This document shows positions 9,440 through 18,500 of a DNA stretch of 64,000 nucleotides, piece after piece. The translations under genes were made by a program, and so were the position numbers. Origin of the DNA: an uncultured Dorea sp. (GTDB lineage: Bacteria; Bacillota; Clostridia; Lachnospirales; Lachnospiraceae); the NCBI GenBank assembly GCA_910578495.1, contig CAJTRE010000012.1:1-64000 (forward strand), written 5' to 3'. Position 1 is the stretch's first letter. The number at the start of each line of letters is the position of its first letter. The notes under the pieces are model-generated. The model was not told the origin of the DNA, ran no database searches, and worked only from the letters and a program-made list of their open reading frames with translations.

Positions 9440-9472
9440 TAATAATGAAAACTTATGTCCCGGAGGATGCAG

Positions 9473-9625
9473 ATGAGAAGAAAAAAAAATCGGAACGTCA
9501 GACAGCGGATCTGTGCCATAACTTACCACAAAAGAGGATTTGGATGTTTCTTGTCCTGCATATGCAAATCCATGCGGGAGGTATACGTCATCTTAAACTC
9601 CAATGCAGACTGCCGGACAAGATAA
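9473..9625 (+). CDS. Possible 50-residue Cys-rich basic small protein
   Basis: An ATG at 9473 is 6 bases after GGAGG and opens a 50-codon frame ending at TAA 9623-9625. The peptide begins MRRKKNRNVRQRICAITYHK and contains five cysteines (residues 14, 25, 29, 31, 47), including CxxxCxC, and many basic residues. I do not recognise it. Its stop codon overlaps the AAGGAGG of the next gene, a thioredoxin-like protein, so the two could be translationally coupled. The nine-base A run in the fifth to sixth codons is a possible slippage site. It may simply be an untranslated spacer. Support is the start context and position only. Confidence 0.35.
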   Translation: MRRKKNRNVRQRICAITYHKRGFGCFLSCICKSMREVYVILNSNADCRTR

Positions 9626-9640
9626 GGAGGTCGGAAATTT

Positions 9641-9958
9641 TTGTTCCATGTAAATGACCATACTTTTAAAACAGAAGTTCTCGAAAACCCGGAACCTGTT
9701 CTCGTTATGTTCTATGCAAACTGGTGTAATAAATGTGCCATGATGAAACCGGTTGTCGAAGAACTTGAAACCCGATATGACGGCATATACAAATTCTGCA
9801 GCGTTGATATTGAAGAATCCCAAGTGTTAGCTTCTGAATATGATACTGACATTGTGCCGGCTTTTGCATTTTTCAACGGCGGTATCCAGACGGCCGAATT
9901 CAGCGGCATGGTAAGCGAAGACATTTTTGAGGCGCGCCTAAAAGAAGTTTTCCACTAA
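9641..9958 (+). CDS. Thioredoxin-like protein (TTG start)
   Basis: This 105-residue single-domain thioredoxin-fold protein has the active site WCNKC (Cys29, Cys32) and the cis-proline at residue 73 (DIVPAF). It is cytoplasmic, as there is no signal peptide, and presumably reduces disulfides. The active site is not the classic CGPC, so a special partner is likely and this may not be the housekeeping thioredoxin. The start is taken as TTG 9641, 10 bases after AAGGAGG, and no ATG fits the fold. It follows trmB and the possible Cys-rich peptide. No thioredoxin reductase gene is adjacent. Confidence 0.85.
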   Translation: MFHVNDHTFKTEVLENPEPVLVMFYANWCNKCAMMKPVVEELETRYDGIYKFCSVDIEESQVLASEYDTDIVPAFAFFNGGIQTAEFSGMVSEDIFEARLKEVFH

Positions 9959-9972
9959 TTCTTCAAAAACTA

Positions 9973-10027
9973 TTAAGAAAAAGTTAAGCCGGATTTTATT
10001 TGCAGAGGTTCCTGTATATGATATATT
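9973..10027 (+). promoter_or_regulatory. Promoter of the DUF1002 gene with upstream TTAAG direct repeats
   Basis: TTTGCA (9999-10004), a 17-base spacer and TATATT (10022-10027) form a promoter. Ten bases before the -35 are two TTAAG direct repeats 11 bases apart (9973 and 9984), a layout typical of sites for OmpR/PhoB-type response regulators. The regulator is unknown. Confidence 0.5.
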
Positions 10028-10059
10028 AGAAAAGAATTTATTTACAAAACCAAGGAAAA

Positions 10060-10090
10060 GGAGGAACGGTGGAAAACACCGGTTAAATTT
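10060..10090 (+). promoter_or_regulatory. Ribosome site separated from its start codon by a hairpin
   Basis: GGAGG (10060-10064) lies 26 bases before ATG 10091, too far for normal use. The intervening bases AACGGTG / GAAAA loop / CACCGGTT (10065-10084) can fold into a hairpin, leaving AAATTT as a 6-base effective spacer. No other start codon in this frame lies between the promoter and 10091. Confidence 0.5.
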
Positions 10091-11134
10091 ATGAAAAAAT
10101 ATAGAAAAATCGTGCCGCTTCTTATGGCATTGACCGTAGCCTGTACAAGTCTTCCGATCACTGCCAAAGCTGACAACTCCAAAGTTGTTACACTTGGCGC
10201 TAATCTTTCAAAAAAACAAAAAGAGGATATGTATAAATATTTCGGAACAAATGCGGACAAAGTGGAGACGATCGAAGTTACCAACGCAGACGAGCGCAAA
10301 TATATGGAGGGCATCGCAAGCGAAGCCCAGATAGGCAAAAGAACCTATAGCTGCTCTTATGTAGAACCTACATCCGAAGGCGGTATTCAGGTAAAAACAG
10401 CGAACCTTACCTTTGTGACCAGCTCCATGATTGCCAGCACACTGATGACCTCAGGTGTAGAAAACTGTAACGTTGTGGCGGCTTCCCCCATCGAAGTATC
10501 CGGAACCGGCGCACTCACCGGTATTATGATGGCATATGAGACAGCCAGCGGCGAGAAACTGGACGAAGAACAAAAAGAAACTGCAACAGAAGAACTTGTA
10601 ACTACCGGAGAACTTGCCGATTCCATCGGAACACAAGAAGCGGCCGATCTGATGAATGATGTCAAGCAGGAAGTCATCAAAGAAAAACTTACAGACACTA
10701 AAGAAATAGAAGAAACCGTTAATGATACGGCAGACTCTATGAACATTACACTCACAGACGAGCAGATGGCAAAAATTGTAGCTTTGATGGAGAAAATCGC
10801 ACAGTACGATTATGACGTAAATTCTCTGAAAGATACCTTAAATAATCTGGAGGGGAAAGCAGAAGGCTGGTGGGATAAACTCACAAACTTCTTCAAAGGA
10901 CTGACCGGAGATAAAGACAACAACGGTGGTATCATTAACAATACGAAAGACGACATTCTTGGAAAAGATGTTGTGACAGACAGTACATTGGACGAAATCA
11001 AAGAAAAGGTGAAAAATGCCGATGCAGAAGGTTGGTGGGATAAACTCAAGAACTTCTTCAAAGGGCTGACCGGAGACAGCGATAGCAATGATTCTGCCGA
11101 TACGAAAGACTCTTCTGATGAAGCTGCTGAATAA
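10091..11134 (+). CDS. Secreted DUF1002-type protein with duplicated GWWDKL module
   Basis: The 347-residue protein resembles the DUF1002 family of exported Firmicute proteins, whose function is unknown. Residues 1-28 form a signal peptide (MKKYRKIVPLLMALTVACTS, probable cleavage after AKA), so it acts outside the membrane. The core (about 30-250) is Thr/Glu-rich and has the family-like segment SGTGALTGIMMAYE. The C-terminal part carries two copies of EGWWDKLxNFFKGLTGD (about residues 258-274 and 314-330), separated by an Asp/Lys-rich linker, and ends in an acidic Asp/Ser tail. Encoding DNA copies are nearly identical, indicating a recent duplication. No cell-wall anchor is seen. Confidence 0.75.
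   Translation: MKKYRKIVPLLMALTVACTSLPITAKADNSKVVTLGANLSKKQKEDMYKYFGTNADKVETIEVTNADERKYMEGIASEAQIGKRTYSCSYVEPTSEGGIQVKTANLTFVTSSMIASTLMTSGVENCNVVAASPIEVSGTGALTGIMMAYETASGEKLDEEQKETATEELVTTGELADSIGTQEAADLMNDVKQEVIKEKLTDTKEIEETVNDTADSMNITLTDEQMAKIVALMEKIAQYDYDVNSLKDTLNNLEGKAEGWWDKLTNFFKGLTGDKDNNGGIINNTKDDILGKDVVTDSTLDEIKEKVKNADAEGWWDKLKNFFKGLTGDSDSNDSADTKDSSDEAAE
10859..10911 (+). repeat. Internal direct repeat, copy 1
   Basis: This 53-base segment encodes the first EGWWDKL-NFFKGLTG module and recurs at 11024-11076 with only about four substitutions. Confidence 0.85.
11024..11076 (+). repeat. Internal direct repeat, copy 2
   Basis: Second copy of the 53-base segment at 10859-10911, in the same reading frame and starting 165 bases further on (55 codons). 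Confidence 0.85.
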
Positions 11135-11153
11135 AAATATTTCCAATAATCAA

Positions 11154-11203
11154 AAAGAGGTATCGCAAAACCATCAAATCAAATGGTTTTATGATACCTC
11201 TTT
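11154..11203. terminator. Bidirectional terminator
   Basis: A 21-base inverted repeat beginning AAAGAGGTAT and ending ATACCTCTTT, with an 8-base loop, lies between the convergent DUF1002 and alpha-galactosidase genes. It has T-runs on both strands and can serve both. Confidence 0.8.
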
Positions 11204-11207
11204 AATG

Positions 11208-13430
11208 TTAAACCGCTTCCAATACATAAAGTCTGGATTCAAAATCAGTACAAGGTTTCATTTGGCTTTCAGTCTCTCCCGCTGTTACATCAGATGTAAT
11301 CAACCCAAGATTCATCAACTCATCACCATAGTGTACTCTTCCTGTCAAAGAATTTCGGTATTGTAGATCTACATCTAATCCCTTCAAACACACGCGAGTA
11401 TACGCGGCATTTACAACATTCAGAATACGATACCATCCTACAATTGCTGTTTTTTTATCTTCACTAACTACCATCCACACTATTTCATTTCCTTCAAACG
11501 GACTTTTTAACCGATAAAATGTACCATATTGCAAAAGTATGCGATATTTTTTCATAAATTGTACCTGTTCTTTTACTTGTACAATTTCTTCTTCTGATAA
11601 TTTGTTTAAATCCAATTCATAACCAAAAGCGCCAAAATATGCTACATTTGCTCTGGTATGTAATGGTGTATTTCGAAATACTTGATGATTCGGAATCACA
11701 GAAACATGCGCACCAATACTGCTGATTGGATAACACATAGATGTTCCATACTGAATCTTCAAACGTTCAACCGCATCCGAATCATCACTTGCCCAGCCTT
11801 GCGGTGCATAGTAAAGCATTCCCGGATCAAATCGACCACCGCCGCTTGCACAAGACTCGAACAAAATCTTCGGAAAATGACTGGTCAACCTCTCATAAAG
11901 ATCGTATACTCCCAGTATATATCTATGGAATACCTCTCCTTGACGATCCGCTGGAAGGCACGTCGAATAACATTCCGTAATACTTCGGTTCATATCCCAT
12001 TTAATATAAGAAACTTTTGCATTCTCCAAAATCTTTGAGATCATCTCGTAAATAGAATCTACCACTTCTTTTCTAGAAAAATCAAGTACATACTGGTATC
12101 TTCCATGAGACTGATTCCGTCCCGGTACAGCAAGTATCCAATCAGGATGTTTGCGATAAAGATCTGAATCTTTATTCACCATCTCCAATTCCACCCAAAG
12201 ACCAAACTTCATTCCCAGAGCTTCAATTCGATCTGCCAATCCAGTAATTCCATTCGGAAGCAGCTCTGGATTCGCAATCCAATCGCCTAAGCCTGTGTGA
12301 TCATTACTTCGTTTTCCAAACCAGCCATCATCCAACACAAATAATTCCACACCACATTCCTTTGCCTTTTTTGCAATTTTAACCAGTTTGTCTTCCGTAA
12401 AATCAAAATAGCTCGCTTCCCAGTTATTATTTAAAATCGGCCGTTCCCGATCTCTCCAATATCCTCTTGCAAGGCGTTTTTGATATAATTTATGGAATAC
12501 CTGACTCATCCCATTCAATCCATTATCAGAATATACCATCACTGCTTCGGGAGTCTGAAAATATTCTCCCGGTTCAAGCTTCCAATCAAATCCCTGTGGA
12601 TTAATTCCTGCCAATAATCGTAACGTATCATGAGCGTCCACTTCCGCCTGCATCAAAAAATTGCCACTATATACAAGGGAAAATCCGTAAACCTCCCCCT
12701 GATGCTCATTCGCAGACGGACGTTTTAAAACAACAAAAGGATTCTGCTCATGGGAAGAATTTCCCCGCATACTGTCAATGGCAGTAATTCCCTGAACTAA
12801 CATACGATTTTTTATATGACGCTCTCTAGACCAACACCCTGACAATTGCATCCATTCATAATTATAATCTGGAAGGTCCAGACATAAACTCATCGCCTGT
12901 GTTAAATGAACACTTTCTTTACCTTCATTTAAGAATTTAACACTTCTTGCTATAATTCCATTCTCCCGAAAAATAGTGTACGACAACTCTGCCTTCACTC
13001 CGGTTAAGCTATCTTTTACCTCAACCACTAATGTCTCTGCCTCTGAATCCGCTTCTGTATAGGTTGCCGGCAAACCATCTAATTCAGGTTTTCCCTCAAT
13101 CAGTCTATGCCCCAGATACTGAAATTCCGAAATTCGACTGCCGTTATTCTGCAGAACTTCTACTGCCGGACGGCGATAATCTGTTGTACCGTATACCGGG
13201 AATTCCTGACGTACATGCTCCAATGAAAACAATCTATCATTTTCATAGACATAAGACGTCATTGGCCGCGGTGCTTTCTCTGACAGATAGGAAAAATCTT
13301 CCCTGTCATGAATCTTCTTACCACAATACAACTGCCCCAGATGACCATTTTCCATAATCATCATAATGTAACTAATGGTTTCATTATATAAATGAAAAGT
13401 CTTACTTTTTTCATGAAAAATAATATCCAT
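11208..13430 (-). CDS. Alpha-galactosidase, glycoside hydrolase family 36
   Basis: The 740-residue enzyme hydrolyses terminal alpha-1,6-galactosyl residues of raffinose-family sugars or melibiose. GH36 architecture is complete: an N-terminal beta-supersandwich domain, the TIM barrel with DDGWFG, the nucleophile Asp near residue 478 in KWDMNR, and the acid/base Asp near 548 in SDDSDAVERL. There is no signal peptide, so it is cytoplasmic and needs an importer encoded elsewhere. It lies 61 bases after glgB on the same strand and could be co-transcribed. The ATG start has AAGGTG upstream. Confidence 0.93.
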   Translation of the reverse strand: MDIIFHEKSKTFHLYNETISYIMMIMENGHLGQLYCGKKIHDREDFSYLSEKAPRPMTSYVYENDRLFSLEHVRQEFPVYGTTDYRRPAVEVLQNNGSRISEFQYLGHRLIEGKPELDGLPATYTEADSEAETLVVEVKDSLTGVKAELSYTIFRENGIIARSVKFLNEGKESVHLTQAMSLCLDLPDYNYEWMQLSGCWSRERHIKNRMLVQGITAIDSMRGNSSHEQNPFVVLKRPSANEHQGEVYGFSLVYSGNFLMQAEVDAHDTLRLLAGINPQGFDWKLEPGEYFQTPEAVMVYSDNGLNGMSQVFHKLYQKRLARGYWRDRERPILNNNWEASYFDFTEDKLVKIAKKAKECGVELFVLDDGWFGKRSNDHTGLGDWIANPELLPNGITGLADRIEALGMKFGLWVELEMVNKDSDLYRKHPDWILAVPGRNQSHGRYQYVLDFSRKEVVDSIYEMISKILENAKVSYIKWDMNRSITECYSTCLPADRQGEVFHRYILGVYDLYERLTSHFPKILFESCASGGGRFDPGMLYYAPQGWASDDSDAVERLKIQYGTSMCYPISSIGAHVSVIPNHQVFRNTPLHTRANVAYFGAFGYELDLNKLSEEEIVQVKEQVQFMKKYRILLQYGTFYRLKSPFEGNEIVWMVVSEDKKTAIVGWYRILNVVNAAYTRVCLKGLDVDLQYRNSLTGRVHYGDELMNLGLITSDVTAGETESQMKPCTDFESRLYVLEAV

Positions 13431-13491
13431 ACTTTTTCACCTTCATGCGGATCATTTTCAGATAAGGCATCCTTAATTAATAGAATTATAT

Positions 13492-15402
13492 TTAAAATTC
13501 AAATACTGCAACTCCGTATGGTTTCAGACTATATGCAAAAGAATAAGGTCTTCCGTCACATTCCTTTTTCTCAGCCTTGTAAACAAGCGGTCTTTCTTCC
13601 CCGGTTCCGCCGTATTTCTCATCATCACTATTAAGAATCAGCTTATACTGTTTCCGTTTCGGAACTCCTACGCGATAGTCTTCTCTCTCCATCGGTGTAA
13701 AATTACATACAAAGAGCAGATTCTTCTTACCATCCTTAGAACGTCTCATAAAGCTGAAAATGCTTCTATATGCATCATCCGCATTAATCCACTCGAATCC
13801 TTCCCACGAATGATCGTTGTCATACATCGCTTTTTTCTTCTTATATAAGTGCAGCAAATCTCTTGTCCAATTCTGAATCGCCTGATGTTCCTTCTCCGCC
13901 AGCAGATACCAGTCAATCTCTCGCTCCTCACTCCATTCACGAAGCTGGGCAAACTCCTGTCCCATGAACAAAAGCTTCTTCCCTACATGTCCCATCATAA
14001 ATGCGTATCCAACCTTCAGATTCGCAAATTTATCAAAGCCAAGTCCCGGCATCTTATTCAGCATAGAGCACTTCAAATGTACAACTTCATCGTGTGACAG
14101 TACCAGAATATACTTCTCACTATACGCATAACTCATAGCAAACGTCATCAGATTGTGATTATCCTTACGGAAATACGGATCTAACTTCATATACTCGGTA
14201 AAGTCATGCATCCAGCCCATATTCCATTTCAGGCTGAACCCAAGACCGTCGTCTTCCACATCTCCGGTCACTTTCGGCCATGCAGTAGACTCCTCTGCAA
14301 TCATAATCGCACCCGGATTTCTTCCCAGAACAACAGAATTTAAGTGCTTAAAGAAATCAATTGCTTCCAGATTCTTATTATCGCCATACTTATTCGGAAC
14401 CCACTGTCCATCCTGTTTGCCATAATCCAAATAGAGCATAGAGGCAACCGCATCCACACGCAGCCCGTCTATATGGAAATGTTCCACCCAGAATAACGCA
14501 TTGGAAATCAAGAAGTTCCGCACTTCATTCTTTCCATAATCAAAAATCTTCGTTCCCCAATCTGGATGTTCTCCCAGTCTTTTATCTGCATATTCAAAAG
14601 TCGGCGTACCGTCAAAATCTGCCAAACCATGCGCGTCCCTTGGAAAATGTGCCGGGACCCAGTCCAGAATAATACCAATGTTTTTCTGATGCAGGTAATT
14701 CACCATCCACGCAAAATCCTCCGGTGTTCCGTATCTGGATGTAGGTGCAAAATATCCGGTCACCTGATACCCCCACGAACCGTCAAACGGGTGCTCCGCA
14801 ACGCCGATAAGTTCAATATGCGTATACCCCATATCTTTTACATATTTTGCAATCTCTTTTCCAAATTCACGGTAGGTATAAAATCCTTCGTCTTCCCGTC
14901 CAATATGGCGTTTCCATGAGCCAATATGTACTTCATAGACAGACATTGGCTGTTCTTCATGCTTCCATGTTTTACGGTTTTCCATCCACTTAGAATCCGA
15001 CCATTTAATATTGCCGATATCTACAACTTTTGAGGCCGTTCCCGGTCTCAGTTCTGCATGGTTAGCAAACGGATCAGCCTTGAAAATATACTCATTCCGG
15101 TAAGTTTCGATACAATACTTGTACATTGCATATTCTTTTACATTCGGCACGAAACAAGTATAGATTCCCAACGGCTCATTTCTTTCCATTGGATTCGTTT
15201 CCATATTCCATTCGTTGAAATCACCCACTACAGAAACTGATTCTGCATGTGGAGCCCATACAGCAAAATATACCCCTTCTTTACTTCCTTTTTTTACTCT
15301 GTGCGCGCCCAGTTTTTTATAAATCTCGTAATGATTTCCCTGTCCGAATAAATACTGGTCAAGCTCTCCGATTTCATATGCTTTTTTTCTTTTTTCAGCC
15401 AT
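13492..15402 (-). CDS. glgB: 1,4-alpha-glucan branching enzyme
   Basis: GlgB (636 residues, GH13 with an N-terminal CBM48) moves short alpha-1,4-glucan chains to make alpha-1,6 branches in glycogen. The N-terminal CBM48 segment VYFAVWAPHAESVSVVGDFNEW is followed by the catalytic barrel with the nucleophile Asp near 315 (GLRVDAVASM), the acid/base Glu near 368 (MIAEESTAW) and the third acidic residue near 437 (LSHDEVVH). The length is typical of the shorter Firmicute form. No other glycogen genes are nearby, so it is an isolated glg gene here. The product is cytoplasmic. Confidence 0.96.
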   Translation of the reverse strand: MAEKRKKAYEIGELDQYLFGQGNHYEIYKKLGAHRVKKGSKEGVYFAVWAPHAESVSVVGDFNEWNMETNPMERNEPLGIYTCFVPNVKEYAMYKYCIETYRNEYIFKADPFANHAELRPGTASKVVDIGNIKWSDSKWMENRKTWKHEEQPMSVYEVHIGSWKRHIGREDEGFYTYREFGKEIAKYVKDMGYTHIELIGVAEHPFDGSWGYQVTGYFAPTSRYGTPEDFAWMVNYLHQKNIGIILDWVPAHFPRDAHGLADFDGTPTFEYADKRLGEHPDWGTKIFDYGKNEVRNFLISNALFWVEHFHIDGLRVDAVASMLYLDYGKQDGQWVPNKYGDNKNLEAIDFFKHLNSVVLGRNPGAIMIAEESTAWPKVTGDVEDDGLGFSLKWNMGWMHDFTEYMKLDPYFRKDNHNLMTFAMSYAYSEKYILVLSHDEVVHLKCSMLNKMPGLGFDKFANLKVGYAFMMGHVGKKLLFMGQEFAQLREWSEEREIDWYLLAEKEHQAIQNWTRDLLHLYKKKKAMYDNDHSWEGFEWINADDAYRSIFSFMRRSKDGKKNLLFVCNFTPMEREDYRVGVPKRKQYKLILNSDDEKYGGTGEERPLVYKAEKKECDGRPYSFAYSLKPYGVAVFEF

Positions 15403-15440
15403 ATACCCACCTTCTTAAACTCCAATTTTCTAATACTCTA

Positions 15441-15469
15441 ATTATACTTTACATTCACACAAAAATAAA
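15441..15469 (-). promoter_or_regulatory. Candidate glgB promoter
   Basis: On the minus strand TTTATT, a 17-base spacer and a perfect TATAAT (15441-15446) lie about 40 bases before glgB. The -35 overlaps the arm of the preceding terminator. Confidence 0.4.
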
Positions 15470-15510
15470 GAGTTTTGACAGATAAGTTTTGTCAAAACTC
15501 TTTATTTTTT
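15461..15510 (-). terminator. Terminator after the TPR/acidic-repeat gene
   Basis: A 20-base inverted repeat (AAATAAAGAGTTTTGACA and its complement around a 9-base loop) ends in T-rich sequence directly after the stop at 15512. Confidence 0.8.
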
Positions 15511-15511
15511 A

Positions 15512-18500
15512 CTAGATTCTAAAATCTTCTTCCTTCAAAATAACTCTGTCTGAATCGTCCGTACCCTTTCTGAAGACTCTTCTTGCCAGATGTTTGACAT
15601 TTGCCTTCTGAGAATGAGCAATTGCCTCATCCATAATCTCTTTTACTTCCGCGACAGTTACCGCATGATCCTCTCTCTGCATTACATCAATTCTGCTGTA
15701 TAATGCAAGGATACCCATTTCATCCAGTTTATAGCCATTTTCTTTAGCATAAGTCTGACCAAAAGTAACAAGCTCGTCGTTAATAAATATCGGAAGTTCC
15801 AGTTTGGAAGTAAACTTTCTCTTGAAATCTGGATTGGCAGTTAGTACACGCTCAAGCGGTTTCCGCTGATCTTCAAGAACGAAAAGCATCTCTCCGGTCT
15901 TCTTCTCCATCAGATAACTTAATTCTTTCACCGTTCTGGAATTTAATTTACCAGCCTGCTCAATAATAATTGCACCACCGCCAAGTTTCTGTATAATATT
16001 CGCCAGCTCTTTCTTATTCAGAGACTCTCCGGTAACAATCGCAACCTTACCCTGTTTTAAGTTTCTCTGCTTCTGAATCGCTTTCACAATATCAACTGCA
16101 AGAACTGTCTTTCCAGAACCTTTTCGTCCAATCACTAATAAATTTCCAGTCTTGGATGTTCCCTCTCTCTGGGCTCTTCTGTCATTATCGAGAACCTCAA
16201 CGATCTGCTCACTCATACCACGAACTGGTACAAAATAAGAAAATAGCTTTTTCTGTTCCTCTGTAAGACCTGCTTTTAATCCAATCTCACTTGTAGCACT
16301 AAGGTCATAACGTCCAGTCACAACAAATCCTGTGTCGAACGGTACCCCGCCTTTGGATTTCTTGATTCGCTTCTGAATCTCATCCTCTGACGGCTCCTCC
16401 AGTTCCAGTACCTCATCTGTCTGTGAATGTTTTGCTAACTTTTCTGCAAAAAAATCGTCTAAGTCAAAAGTTTCTTCTTCCGCCTCTTCAAAATCTTCCT
16501 CACTAAGCTCCTCTTCTTCAAAGCCTTCTTCGAAGTCCTCTTCTCCAAACTCCTCTTCTTCGAAGTTCTCATCGAAATCGTCTTCCGTAGCAGCTACTTC
16601 CTCAAAGTCATCCTCGTCAAAATCGGCTCCAACCAACTCTTCCTCATCGAAATCGGCTTCTTCAAAATCTTCTTTCAGCTCTTCTTCATCAAACTCGGCT
16701 TCCCCAAAATCTTCTTTCAGCTCTTCTTCGTCAAACTCGGCTTCCCCAAAATCTTCTTTCAACTCTTCTTCATCAAAATCAGCTTCTGCAAAATCTTCTT
16801 TCAGCTCTTCCTCGTCAAACTCAGCTTCCCCAACGCCTTCTTTCAGCTCTTCCTCGTCGAACTCGTCTTCCCCAAAATCTTCTTTCAAGTCTTCCTCGCC
16901 AAACTCGGTTTCCGCGAAATCTTCTTCCAGCTCTTCCTCGTCAAACTCAGCTTCCCCAAAATCTTCTTCTAATGCTTCCTCGTCAAAGTCCTCCTCTAAC
17001 GAATCGACAAGCGGCAGTTCTTCTATAATATCCTCTTCGATTCCAGGAAGTTCAGCAAACTCTTCATCCTCCGAAATCTCTTCTGTATAATTAACATCCA
17101 AAGCTCCAAAAATCTCTTCGTCAAGATCATCTTCATCTTCTTCAACAACAGAAATTCTGGTAGTCTCTGATGGCGCAACTCTGCTCTCTAACTGCTCCAC
17201 TAATTCGAGAATATCATCCGGCAGTCGTTGTGTGGGAGCCGTTGCAACGTCTCCCTGAGCTGCTTCTGGCGTTGTCTTTCTTGCCGTCTCCGCTGCTTTT
17301 CTTGCCGCTTCCTCTTCCGCCGCCTTTCTTGCCGCTTCTGCTTCTGCCGCCTTTCTCGCCGCCTCTGCTTCTGCCGCTTTTCTCGCCGCTTCCGCCTCCG
17401 CTGCCCTGCGTTCTCTTTCCAACCGTTCTTCTTCCTGACGCTTCAGTACAGCCTCACGCTCTTTCCGGAGTCTCTCTTCATCTATCTTCTTCTGTTCTTC
17501 AATAGCATCTGCATGTGCTTTCTGTTTTTCTTCCCATTCTTGAAGAATGTCCTCAATCTTCATCTGACCATCAAGCACAAGTTCTTCTTCTTTTTCTGCC
17601 ATTGCTTTTGTCTCAACATTAATTCCGCTTGCAAGCGCAACACCCTGAGCAAGCGCTTCTTCTAACGTAGCGCCTTTTACAACCTTCATAATTCCGGATT
17701 CTTCTTTCACCTCAGAAGCCACTTTAGGTCCCTCAGAAACTATTGCAAATGCACTTTTTATCGTTTCTTCTTTCTCCTTTACTTCCGCCTCCTTTACTTC
17801 TGTCTCCTCCGTATGTACGCTTTCCTCCTCCTGAGCCTGAGAAACTATCTCCTCTACCGGCTGCACAGTCTTTACACGTGGTTTTGCCGGAGCTCCCGGT
17901 CTGCTGTCGTACTTCTCTTGTTGAAGAGGCGTAAGAGGCTTATACTTCATCTTCAATTCCATCGCCTGATATACATATTTGCCTTCACTGAACCACAGAA
18001 TAAGATCATCACATTCTTCCAGACACTCTGCCGTCATACCGGCTTCCTGATACAAGCAGGCTAGTTCATACGCCCATTTTTCGACATACTCTGCTTTCTT
18101 AAACTCTTCCAGCGCCACAATCTGCTCCCCAATCGACGCTCTCTGTGCTTTCAAAATCTTGTATTTCAAAACATATTGATTCGGATCTTTCGGAGCCACC
18201 TTTGTAAACTCCTCATAACAATCCGAAGCCTCTTGCGTATCATGCATTTTAAGCGCTAATAACGCCAGACGATAGATAATCTTTCTGCTTCCAGGCGCAC
18301 GATCATAAGCCACAAACAAAATGTCGCGGCTCTTCTGATATTCTCCATTAAATTCATAAACCTCGCTGACGGTATTGAGCATAGACGCATTCTTCACCCT
18401 TCGCCAGTCGATAGTGTCTGCAATTTCCATTGCTTTTTTATATTGTTTTTGCTCTGTATACTCCAAAAGCTGTTCTGTTTTTACCCGATATTCGTATTTA

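Noticed and set aside
9445..9657. 70-codon frame before the thioredoxin gene
   Set aside because: It has a poorer start context than the 50-codon frame at 9473 and runs over the thioredoxin start in another frame.
16630..17405. CRISPR-like regular repeats
   Set aside because: The units are in-frame coding repeats of 42 and 30 bases without unique spacers and sit in an open reading frame.
17170..17665. Pro/Leu- and Cys/Arg-rich plus-strand frames
   Set aside because: They are shadows of the AEAEAARKAA and Glu-rich repeats on the other strand.
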